From: Mycobacterium szulgai
GTDB taxonomy: Bacteria > Actinomycetota > Actinomycetes > Mycobacteriales > Mycobacteriaceae
Reading direction: 5' to 3'
Assembly (NCBI RefSeq): GCF_002116635.1
Contig: NZ_LQPW01000146.1
Span: 1-64,000 of the forward strand
Length of the DNA stretch: 64,000 bases
Shown here: positions 26,615 through 33,709 of the stretch, piece by piece
Layout of the letters: every line of letters begins with the position of its first letter
Position numbering within the stretch: the stretch's first letter is position 1
Translations under genes and position numbers: made by a program
The notes under the pieces: generated by a model
What the model saw: the letters and a program-made list of their open reading frames with translations, nothing else
Database searches by the model: none
What the model was told of the DNA's origin: nothing

Positions 26615-26691
26615 GCGCGCGCTCATCGCCCGACGTGTGAGCTGAATGGCGCCGGCTCTCTTCGCGCGCTGCGCGCGCTCATCGCCCGACG
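26615..26691. repeat. 21-bp direct repeat / MIRU-like element at the 3' end of the Rv0036c-like gene
   Basis: An identical 21-base sequence occurs at 26615-26635 and 26671-26691 (core CTCATCGCCCGACG). The right copy contains the stop codon of the Rv0036c-like gene. Read on the minus strand, the block (GATGAGCGCGCGCAGCGCGCGAAGAG with nearby GCCGGC, spread over several words) resembles mycobacterial interspersed repeats. The assignment to MIRU is from memory. Confidence 0.55.
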
Positions 26692-27452
26692 CCGGGCGGG
26701 CCCGCGAAGGCCTGCGCTATCGACAACCACTTCTGCGCGTCTTCCCCTACCGCCGTCAGGTCAAGGGCGCGCAGCGCCCGCCGCTGAGTGACCAGATAGC
26801 AGAACGCTTCCGCCGTGCCGGTGACCCGCTGGACCGCATCCGAGGGTCCCCACGACCAGGTGTCGCCGCCGGGGCTCCGCAGTTCGACCAGGAACGGCTC
26901 GGCCGGCGGTGTCAGATTGTTCACCAAAAACGCGTAATCACGGGTCCGCACGCCGAGGTGGGCGATCGAGCGCAGCCGGTCGGTCGCGGGCCGGGTGACG
27001 CCGAGCGCGTCGGCGACATCCAGACCATGTGCCCAGGTCTCCATCAACCGCGCAGTTGCCATCGACGCCGCGCTCATCGGCGGCCCGAACCACGGCAACT
27101 TGCGGCCGTCGGCAACCGTCAGCAACTCCGAATGCAGCCGCCCGCGGGTATCCCGCCAATCGTCGAGCAACTCTGCCGGCGGCCGTGCCGCCAGCTCCTC
27201 GGCGCCCGCATCGACGAATCCGCTGGGGTCGGCGGCAGCCGCGGACAGCAGCTCGGCGAATCCGGCCTCGTCGGTGACTGCGGTGAGCGCGACACGGTCG
27301 GTCCACAACAGATGACCGATTTGGTGGGCGATGGTCCAGCCCGGCGCCGGCGTCGACAAAGCCCAGCGATCCGCGGGAAGCGGCGCCACTAACGCGTCGA
27401 GGTCGTCGCTTTCGGCTCGCAGATCGGCGACGATCGGACCGGGACCGGCCAT
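26679..27452 (-). CDS. Maleylpyruvate-isomerase-fold / DinB-like metal-binding protein, Rv0036c-like (257 aa)
   Basis: This belongs to the TIGR03083/03084-type family related to mycothiol-dependent maleylpyruvate isomerase and DinB proteins: a four-helix bundle binding a metal through histidines. WTIAHQIGHLLWTD gives two His, and ETWAHGLDVADALG is the family's HGxD motif. The start ATG at 27452 has AAGGAGG upstream. It lies 12 bases after the MFS gene, in one operon on the minus strand. Its length equals Rv0036c from memory. The substrate is unknown. Confidence 0.85.
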   Translation of the reverse strand: MAGPGPIVADLRAESDDLDALVAPLPADRWALSTPAPGWTIAHQIGHLLWTDRVALTAVTDEAGFAELLSAAAADPSGFVDAGAEELAARPPAELLDDWRDTRGRLHSELLTVADGRKLPWFGPPMSAASMATARLMETWAHGLDVADALGVTRPATDRLRSIAHLGVRTRDYAFLVNNLTPPAEPFLVELRSPGGDTWSWGPSDAVQRVTGTAEAFCYLVTQRRALRALDLTAVGEDAQKWLSIAQAFAGPPGVGR

Positions 27453-27464
27453 GAAGGAACCTCC

Positions 27465-28829
27465 TTAACGCTTGTTCGCGGGTTGACCGCGGCGACCGAC
27501 GAAGCTGTGCACGACGAGCCCGAACAAGTAGAGCACTGACCCGAACAACACAAATGCAGGCGCGTGCCCATCGGCGGGTATCAACATCGCAGCAACGGTG
27601 ACCGACGCGATGTAGGACACCCAGAACAGCGCGTCCTGCACCGCGAACACGTGGCCGCGCAACGCATCATCGACGTCGATCTGCATCGCCGAATCGGCGC
27701 ACAGCTTGACCACTTGACCGGCGACACCCAGCATGAAGCCGCATACCGCCATGACGGCTACCTGTAGCCCGGCGCCCGCGGTCTGGATGACGGCGGCCGC
27801 CACCAGCGCACCGTTGGCCGTGGCATAGCGTCCCCACCGCCGGATCAACGACGGCGTCAGCACATTGGCCAGGAAAGCGCCCAGACCGGTAGCCGCGAAG
27901 AACACCAGGGCGGTACCCAACCCTTTGACGTCCGGGTCGGTCATGTGGTGCACCAGCAGCAAGACGATCAGCGAGTTGATGCCGACCACCATCCGGTGTG
28001 CGGCCAATCCCGACAGCGCGGCGGCGACGGTCGGAAGCTGGGCGACCGTGCGTACGCCGTGGAGCCAACCGGTAACCACCGCGTACACGGCCGATCCGTG
28101 AATCGCCCGCTTGGTGTCGTCCGGGCCGAGCGCCCGGGGTGCGAACCGCAGCGCCAGCAGCAGTGAGAGCGCAACCGGAACGGCGGAGGTGAAAATGACC
28201 GCCGCAGCACCCCGGTCGCCGCCGCCGGCAAGCCAGCGCGGCAGCAGCATGAAGTTGGCGCCCAGAAAGGCCGCGACGGCACCCGAGGCGGTGGCGACCG
28301 AGTTCATCGTGACCACCTTTTCGCGCGGCACCACGTGGGGCAACGCCGCGGACAGACCGGAGGCAACGAAGCGGGATAAACCGTTGGCCAACAATGCAAC
28401 ACACAGCAGCAGCAGATCACCGGCGCGCATCGCCAATATCGTGCCGATCGCGGCGATGAAACCCAGCCGGCCTATGTTGGCGCCTACCAGCACCAGCCGC
28501 CGATCCCAGCGATCCATCAAGGCGCCGGCGAACGGCCCCAGCAATGAATACGGCAGAAACAAAACTGCGAAGGCCCGCGCGATCGCCATCGGATCCGCGG
28601 CCCGGTCCGGGTTGAAAAGCAGCGCCCCGGCCAAACCCGCCTGGAAGAGGCCGTCGCCGAACTGACTCGCGATACGTACCTGCAGTAGTCGCCAGAAGTC
28701 GGGCATGCTGCGCACCGACCGCCAGAGTCTGACGGGTGCCCTGGCGTGCACCGGGGTTTGAACCACAGAACCCACTTCCAAAATCGGGGCAGGCAAGGCG
28801 CGCTGCGCTCTACGCCGCCACGTCAACAT
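27465..28829 (-). CDS. Major facilitator superfamily transporter, Rv0037c-like (454 aa)
   Basis: This is an integral membrane transporter of the MFS with about 12 predicted helices. The loop motif ALMDRWDRRLVLVGAN after helix 2 is an MFS motif-A-like basic/acidic loop. Strong hydrophobic segments include LLLLCVALLANGLSRFVASGL and AVMAVCGFMLGVAG. The start at ATG 28829 (MLTWRRR) is chosen over a longer upstream frame that would overlap the divergent Rv0038-like gene. Internal starts such as the Met of MPDFWRLL are also possible. It precedes the Rv0036c-like gene by 12 bases. The substrate is unknown. Confidence 0.87.
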   Translation of the reverse strand: MLTWRRRAQRALPAPILEVGSVVQTPVHARAPVRLWRSVRSMPDFWRLLQVRIASQFGDGLFQAGLAGALLFNPDRAADPMAIARAFAVLFLPYSLLGPFAGALMDRWDRRLVLVGANIGRLGFIAAIGTILAMRAGDLLLLCVALLANGLSRFVASGLSAALPHVVPREKVVTMNSVATASGAVAAFLGANFMLLPRWLAGGGDRGAAAVIFTSAVPVALSLLLALRFAPRALGPDDTKRAIHGSAVYAVVTGWLHGVRTVAQLPTVAAALSGLAAHRMVVGINSLIVLLLVHHMTDPDVKGLGTALVFFAATGLGAFLANVLTPSLIRRWGRYATANGALVAAAVIQTAGAGLQVAVMAVCGFMLGVAGQVVKLCADSAMQIDVDDALRGHVFAVQDALFWVSYIASVTVAAMLIPADGHAPAFVLFGSVLYLFGLVVHSFVGRRGQPANKR

Positions 28830-28895
28830 TACAAATATGTATGGGCCATGCTCGTTTGTCCCGGGCGCAGTTGCAGTGAGTGCGATGATGTTCGG

Positions 28896-29501
28896 GTGGC
28901 GCCACACGAGGATTCCGACGACTATGTGGTGCCCGCCGCGCAACGTGTGCGAGCGGGGACCTTGCTGTTAGCCAACACCGATCTGCTGGAACCGACGTTT
29001 CGGCGCAGCGTGATCTATATCGTCGAGCACAACGACGGCGGCACCCTGGGTGTGGTGCTCAACCGGCCCAGCGAGACCGCTGTGTACAACGTGTTGCCGC
29101 AGTGGGCCAAACTCTCGGCCAAGCCCAAAACAATGTTCATCGGAGGCCCGGTGAAACGTGATGCGGCGCTGTGCCTTGCGGTGTTGCGGGTGGGCGCGGA
29201 TCCGGAGGGCGTGCTGGGCCTGCGCCATGTTGCCGGCCGGATGGTGATGGTCGATCTGGACGCCGAACCCGACATTATCGCGCCGTTGGTGGAAGGTGTG
29301 CGGATCTTCGCCGGGTATTCCGGCTGGACCATCGGTCAGCTTGAAGGCGAAATCGAGCGTGACGATTGGATTGTGCTGTCGGCGTTGCCCTCTGACGTGT
29401 TGGTCGGGCCGCGCGAAGACCTGTGGGGACAGGTGTTGCGCCGCCAGCCGTTGCCGCTTTCCATGCTGGCCACCCACCCGATCGACGTCAGCCGGAATTA
29501 G
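28896..29501 (+). CDS. YqgE/AlgH-family protein, Rv0038-like (201 aa)
   Basis: This is a conserved single-domain protein of the UPF0301/YqgE family. Signature segments are GTLLLANTDLLEPTFRRSV, NDGGTLGVVLNRP, MFIGGPVKRDAALCLAVL, and RIFAGYSGWTIGQLEGE near the C-terminus. The GTG at 28896 gives about the length of Rv0038. No enzymatic function is established for the family, though it is sometimes linked to regulation or nuclease-resolvase (YqgF) neighbours. It is divergent from the MFS gene with a 66-base gap, so both promoters must lie there. Confidence 0.9.
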   Translation: MAPHEDSDDYVVPAAQRVRAGTLLLANTDLLEPTFRRSVIYIVEHNDGGTLGVVLNRPSETAVYNVLPQWAKLSAKPKTMFIGGPVKRDAALCLAVLRVGADPEGVLGLRHVAGRMVMVDLDAEPDIIAPLVEGVRIFAGYSGWTIGQLEGEIERDDWIVLSALPSDVLVGPREDLWGQVLRRQPLPLSMLATHPIDVSRN

Positions 29502-29515
29502 GCAGCGCTAGCAAC

Positions 29516-29863
29516 TTACTTGCAGGACAAGGTGCATCCGGCGCAGCTGCCGCCGCAGTCGGCCGTCACAGAAGGGGCAGTCTGACGCAGCGCGTATCGC
29601 GCGCTCTGCCACGAGCCCGTGGCCAGCGTGCCGAGCGCGCCGGCCACGCAGACGATCAGCACCACCAGAGCGAGGTGTCCAGACGCGCCCAGCGCAACCA
29701 CTCCCCCGACCGTCAGCATCACCGCCGCGGCAACTTGAGTGGGCGCCATTGCGCGCAGCGCCAACTGGTTGGTGTCGCCGCTGGGCTTGCGCACCAATGA
29801 CCAGACGCCGAAAATGCCCGACGCCACCGCCACGCCAAGGCACACGACGCCGGCGATAAGCAT
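29516..29863 (-). CDS. Rv0039c-like small membrane protein with Cys-rich tail, copy B (115 aa)
   Basis: This is a small protein with three to four hydrophobic segments (MLIAGVVCLGVAVASGIFGVW, AAAVMLTVGGVVALG, LALVVLIVCVAGALGTLA) and a cysteine-rich C-terminus CGGSCAGCTLSCK, spaced C-x3-C-x2-C-x3-C. That could bind a metal or Fe-S cluster. Length equals Rv0039c from memory. The ATG at 29863 follows TATTGT-N6, a leaderless promoter layout. A close paralogue lies at 31999-32349, and two transporter genes lie between the copies. Function unknown. Confidence 0.82.
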   Translation of the reverse strand: MLIAGVVCLGVAVASGIFGVWSLVRKPSGDTNQLALRAMAPTQVAAAVMLTVGGVVALGASGHLALVVLIVCVAGALGTLATGSWQSARYALRQTAPSVTADCGGSCAGCTLSCK

Positions 29864-29869
29864 GCGCCC

Positions 29870-29875
29870 ACAATA
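29870..29875 (-). promoter_or_regulatory. Leaderless-type -10 element (TATTGT) of Rv0039c-like copy B
   Basis: On the minus strand TATTGT is followed by six bases (GGGCGC) and then ATG, placing the predicted transcription start at the A of the start codon. The paralogue at 32349 keeps the same TATTGT-N6-ATG arrangement. Confidence 0.5.
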
Positions 29876-29906
29876 CGAGCCCATCGGCATATTCGGGACG
29901 TCGGCG

Positions 29907-30911
29907 TCAGACGTTGGCCTCGTCGGACGCGGTCTCAGCAGAAGCAGCCTCGCGCCCCAACTTGGTGGCAATCAATGAACAGACCAGCAATTGGATCTGG
30001 TGAAACAGCATCACCGGCAACATGACCAGCCCGACCGTCGCGGCGTCGAAAAACACCCACGCGATCGGAAGCCCTGAGGCCAGGCTCTTCATCGAACCGC
30101 AGAACAGCAGCGCGATCGAGTCGCCACGGTCGAGCCGTACCAGCCGGCCCAGCACGGTGGTGCAGGTCAGCACCAGCCCCAGTAGCACTGCGGCCACGAC
30201 GGCCACCGAGACCAACTGCCAGGGGTCGACCCGGGCCCAGATTCGCTCGGCCATACCCATCGAATAGGCCGCATAGACCACCAGCAGAATGAACCCGCGT
30301 TCCAGAATTTTGATCATCGCCGCACGCCGGGCCACGACCGGTGCAAGCAGGGACTGCACCAGCTGTCCCAGCCCGAATGGCACCAACAGTTGCAACACGA
30401 TTTCGACGATCGCGCCGCCATTGATGTGAAACCCAGCGCCGGTATTCATCAGCAACACGGCCAACAGTGGCGTCAGAACCAGGCCGAGAAGATTGGACAA
30501 CGAAGCACCGACGATAGCGGCCGAAACATGGCCGCGCGCTATCGAGGTGAACGCGACGGCGGACTGCATGGTCGACGGCACCAGACACAAGAACAGCAGA
30601 CCCTCATACAGCTCGGGGGTCAGCACCGACGGTACGAGCACCCGAGCCGCCAGCCCCAGCACCGGAAAAATGACAAATGTGGTACCCAGCACCAACAGAT
30701 GCAGCCGCCATTGACGTACGCCCTGCCAGGTCTGCTGCGGCGACAATCGCAGGCCGTAGAGGAAGAACAGCATCGCGATGGCGGCCCTGGCGATCACCGA
30801 CATGACCGCTGCGGCGGAACCGCGCGCCGGCAGCAGCGCGGCAAGGGCCAGCGCCGCGCCCACCGCCAGCAGAAACGCATCGATCGGGCTCTTGTTCAGC
30901 CACTTCAGCAC
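29907..30911 (-). CDS. BASS/SBF-like (YfeH-type) transporter, copy B (334 aa)
   Basis: This is a polytopic membrane protein of the bile acid:sodium symporter superfamily (SBF-like, YfeH/RCH1 type) with nine to ten hydrophobic helices. Typical segments are FFLYGLRLSPQQTWQGVRQW, LFLCLVPSTMQSAVAFTSIARG, LLFCGSMKSLASGLPIAWVFF and LPVMLFHQIQLL. It is a close paralogue of the next gene upstream. GTG 30911 is chosen because it aligns residue for residue with the paralogue's start (LKWLNKSPIDAF against WQRLKAIPLDSF). An ATG at 30962 would add 17 residues. The transported ion or anion is unknown. BASS members carry bile acids, other organic anions, arsenite (ACR3) or calcium-linked substrates. Confidence 0.85.
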   Translation of the reverse strand: MLKWLNKSPIDAFLLAVGAALALAALLPARGSAAAVMSVIARAAIAMLFFLYGLRLSPQQTWQGVRQWRLHLLVLGTTFVIFPVLGLAARVLVPSVLTPELYEGLLFLCLVPSTMQSAVAFTSIARGHVSAAIVGASLSNLLGLVLTPLLAVLLMNTGAGFHINGGAIVEIVLQLLVPFGLGQLVQSLLAPVVARRAAMIKILERGFILLVVYAAYSMGMAERIWARVDPWQLVSVAVVAAVLLGLVLTCTTVLGRLVRLDRGDSIALLFCGSMKSLASGLPIAWVFFDAATVGLVMLPVMLFHQIQLLVCSLIATKLGREAASAETASDEANV

Positions 30912-30993
30912 ACACGGACCCCGCGGTATCTGGTGATCCTCGGCATGAACATGCGCAAACAATACCGGCGCATCCGAATCGTCGGCTCCGGCG

Positions 30994-31980
30994 TCAGACC
31001 CCGGCTTCCTCGGGCGCCGCGCGCGCCAATCTGCCGGCGATCACCGAGCACACCACCAGTTGGATCTGGTGAAAGAGCATCAGCGGCAACATGATCAGCC
31101 CCACCGTGGCCGCGTCGAAAATCACCCACGCGATCGGAAGACCGGCTGCCAGGCTCTTCTTCGAACCGCAGAAGAGCAGCACGATCGCGTCACCGCGGTC
31201 GAGGCGGGCCAGCCGGCCCATAGCCGTGGTGCCGGCCAGCACCACCGCCAGCAGCGCGGCGGCGACAAGGGCGATCCAGACCAATCGCCATGGATCGACT
31301 CTGGACCAGATTCGGTCGGCCATACCCATCGAGAAGGCGGTGTAGACCACCAGCAGAACAGACCCGCGATCGAAGACTTTGACCAGCGCCGCTCGCCGGG
31401 CCACCACTGGAGCGAGCCAGGGCCGCAGCAGCTGGCCGAGACCGAATGGCAGCAGCAGCTGCAGCACTATTTCGGCGATCGTGCCGCTGTTGACGCGGAA
31501 CCCGGCACCGGTGTCCATCAGCAGGACTACCAGCAGCGGAGTGAGAACCATGCCGAGGATGCTGGACAACGACGCGCTGACGATCGCGGCCGAAACGTGG
31601 CCGCGCGCCATCGAGGTGAACGCGACCGAGGACTGCATGGTCGAGGGCACCAGACACAAGAAGAGCACCCCGTTGTACAAGTCAGGGGTGAGCACCGCAG
31701 GTACCAGCACCTCAGCGGCCAGCCCGAGCATCGGGAAGACGACGAAAGTGCTCGTCAGAACCAACACGTGCAGCCGCCACTGGCGCATCCCGTGCCAGGC
31801 CTGCTGCGGCGACAGCCGAACGCCGTATAGGAAAAACAGCGATGCGATGGCTATCCGGGCAATCACCGACATGAGCTCTGCTGTGCTGCCACGCGCCGGC
31901 AGCAGCGCGGCGACGGCCAGCGTTGCGGCCAAGGCCAACAGAAAGCTATCGAGGGGGATCGCTTTCAGCCGCTGCCACAC
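30994..31980 (-). CDS. BASS/SBF-like (YfeH-type) transporter, copy A (328 aa)
   Basis: This is a paralogue of the preceding transporter with the same helix pattern and motifs (FFLYGVRLSPQQAWHGMRQW, LFLCLVPSTMQSSVAFTSMARG, LLFCGSKKSLAAGLPIAWVIF). The GTG start at 31980 is 18 bases after the stop of the Rv0039c-like copy A, so these two are one operon. Copy B begins 82 bases (or 31, if its ATG is used) after this stop. The pair clearly arose by gene duplication. Retention of both with similar, not identical, sequences suggests either different substrates or a heteromeric unit; neither is shown. Confidence 0.86.
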   Translation of the reverse strand: MWQRLKAIPLDSFLLALAATLAVAALLPARGSTAELMSVIARIAIASLFFLYGVRLSPQQAWHGMRQWRLHVLVLTSTFVVFPMLGLAAEVLVPAVLTPDLYNGVLFLCLVPSTMQSSVAFTSMARGHVSAAIVSASLSSILGMVLTPLLVVLLMDTGAGFRVNSGTIAEIVLQLLLPFGLGQLLRPWLAPVVARRAALVKVFDRGSVLLVVYTAFSMGMADRIWSRVDPWRLVWIALVAAALLAVVLAGTTAMGRLARLDRGDAIVLLFCGSKKSLAAGLPIAWVIFDAATVGLIMLPLMLFHQIQLVVCSVIAGRLARAAPEEAGV

Positions 31981-31998
31981 GACGCCTGGACCTGCAGA

Positions 31999-32349
31999 TT
32001 AGTGACAGGACAGGGTGCAGCTCGTGCAGCTGCCGCCACATTCGGCTCCTCCGGAGCCGGTCGCCGCACGGCGCAGCACGTATCGCGCGCTTTGCCAGGA
32101 GCCGGTGGCCAGCGTGCCTAGCGCGCCGGCGACACAGACGATCACCACCACCACGGCGGCGTGCGGGGAGGTGGCCAGTGCCACCACTCCCCCGGCCGCC
32201 AGCATGATCGCGGCGGCGAGTTGGGTGGGCGCTACGGCGCGCAGCGCCAGCTGGGTGCTATCGGCGGCCGGTTGGTGGGCCAATGACCAGACACCGAACG
32301 CGGCTGAGGCCACCGCCGCACACATGCACAGCACGCCGGCGATAAACAT
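31999..32349 (-). CDS. Rv0039c-like small membrane protein with Cys-rich tail, copy A (116 aa)
   Basis: This is a paralogue of copy B with the same layout: FIAGVLCMCAAVASAAFGVW, AAAIMLAAGGVVALA and VVVVIVCVAGALGTLATGSWQSARYVLR, then CGGSCTSCTLSCH. The C-x3-C-x2-C-x3-C tail is fully conserved, indicating selection on it. ATG 32349 is preferred to GTG 32370 because TATTGT-N6-ATG precedes it exactly as in copy B. It heads the operon with transporter copy A. M. tuberculosis, from memory, has one such gene here and no transporter between Rv0038 and Rv0040c. Confidence 0.82.
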   Translation of the reverse strand: MFIAGVLCMCAAVASAAFGVWSLAHQPAADSTQLALRAVAPTQLAAAIMLAAGGVVALATSPHAAVVVVIVCVAGALGTLATGSWQSARYVLRRAATGSGGAECGGSCTSCTLSCH

Positions 32350-32355
32350 GCGCTC

Positions 32356-32361
32356 ACAATA
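32356..32361 (-). promoter_or_regulatory. Leaderless-type -10 element (TATTGT) of Rv0039c-like copy A
   Basis: The minus strand reads TATTGT, six bases (GAGCGC), then ATG. It matches the paralogous element at 29870-29875 and would start the operon of copy A plus its transporter. Confidence 0.5.
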
Positions 32362-32409
32362 CGAGCTCACCGGCGAACGCGCTTGCCGGGCTGGCTGCGC
32401 GAGTTGCGG

Positions 32410-33510
32410 TCAGCGCCCAGGCACCGGTGTCACGGTCAGCAGGGGTGGCTGACCGGGCGTCACCATCGTCTGCGGCGGCTGGGCGGCCGCCATGCTCGGC
32501 GTGAGAGGACTGAGGCCGGGCGCGGGCTGCTGCCCGGGAACGGCGAGAGGCGCGGGTCGGCTCGGTGCCACCGGCGCCTGAACCGGTGCCGTCGGTGCCA
32601 CCCGAGCGGGTGCCTGAGCGGGCGCCGGGCTGGGCGCTTGGGCGGGTGTGGTGGACCCGGGAGGCGCCACCCGGAACCCGTTGATGATGGCGTTGGTGGC
32701 TGGCGCGTCGGCCACGGCCTGGGACGCCGCTGTGGTCACCTTCAACGACAGCAGGTATCGATCGGGTCCGGAGCTGGCGATCACGTGGCGCCGCGAGGTG
32801 TTGAGCGTCATGTCGTTTTCGCGGTAAGTCCCCTCAATGACCGACGACGGGAAGCTGCCCAGATTGGTCATCGATGCGTTCGTCGTCCGCCAGGCGAGGA
32901 GCTGCTGACTGTCGACATAGCCGTGGGTGATGGCTTCGGCCGGATCGAAATCACCGACCAGCTTGTATACCACCAATTGCGCGTTCGAGGTGTAGATGCT
33001 GTTGCCGCCGACGCGGTCGGCGAACACCGCGAACGCGTCGGGCACGTTCGGGTCGGGCACGTGGGTCCAGCGCGGCGGCATCGGCATGGTGATGTCGAGC
33101 GCCTTGAACCCTTGCGGCCGCTGCGCCTCGAGCTTGACACCCTTGGCATTGAAGTAGTCGCGCAGTGTTCCGGTGACGGCCGCAGTCTGGGCCGGCGGCA
33201 CTGGGGCTACGGCGGCGGGTGTCATTCCGGGGGCGGCAGGTGGTAGCGGCGACGCGACCGCGGCCGGTGCCTGTGCGGGGACGGGCGCCTGGGCCGGCGC
33301 GGGGGCGAATCTGTTGCTGTTGACGCCGCCGGGCAGTGTCAGGTTCTGGATGGGCGGGGCGGCTGCTGGTGCTTGACTGGGCGCGGGGACCGGCGGCATG
33401 GGGAATGCCGGATCTGCCGATGCCCGACCGCCCGCAATGAGCATCACGCCGAGAAAACCGGCGGCCATACCTCCTGCGAATACCCGCCAGTTACGCGCGA
33501 CGTGAGTCAT
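32410..33510 (-). CDS. mtc28: Secreted Ala/Pro-rich LpqN-family protein, Mtc28/Rv0040c-like (366 aa)
   Basis: This is an exported protein. It has a Sec-type signal peptide in residues 1-32 (VFAGGMAAGFLGVMLIAG) with a likely cleavage after ASA. The Pro/Ala-rich N-terminal region (QAPVPAQAPAAV) leads to a central globular domain of the LpqN/LpqT type (ITMPMPPRWTHVPDPNVPDAF, IIEGTYRENDM-like SVIEGTYREND, FRVAPPG). A second Ala/Pro-rich tail ends it. No lipobox Cys is seen. The ATG at 33510 gives the signal peptide at the extreme N-terminus; longer frames do not. It is longer than the 310-residue M. tuberculosis Mtc28, mostly from the proline-rich parts. It is divergent from leuS, as in M. tuberculosis. 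Confidence 0.87.
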   Translation of the reverse strand: MTHVARNWRVFAGGMAAGFLGVMLIAGGRASADPAFPMPPVPAPSQAPAAAPPIQNLTLPGGVNSNRFAPAPAQAPVPAQAPAAVASPLPPAAPGMTPAAVAPVPPAQTAAVTGTLRDYFNAKGVKLEAQRPQGFKALDITMPMPPRWTHVPDPNVPDAFAVFADRVGGNSIYTSNAQLVVYKLVGDFDPAEAITHGYVDSQQLLAWRTTNASMTNLGSFPSSVIEGTYRENDMTLNTSRRHVIASSGPDRYLLSLKVTTAASQAVADAPATNAIINGFRVAPPGSTTPAQAPSPAPAQAPARVAPTAPVQAPVAPSRPAPLAVPGQQPAPGLSPLTPSMAAAQPPQTMVTPGQPPLLTVTPVPGR

Positions 33511-33709
33511 GGTTCGTCGGTCCCTCCGAGTAACTCGGGCGCCAGTGCCCGTCCATCGAGGCTGAATGTAACCAGTGCTCAACGGCGGCGACCAGGCTTG
33601 AAATACAGCTGGGATGAACCTCTGATCGGGGTGCAATGCAACCGAGATCAACCCGTGGCCAGCGGATAGGCGCCGGGCGCGCCGGGGCCGCCCTTATACC
33701 CTGTTGGGC

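Noticed and set aside
33511..33709. A T-box or other riboswitch in front of leuS
   Set aside because: No T-box core sequence or convincing stem-terminator arrangement was found in the 200-base gap.
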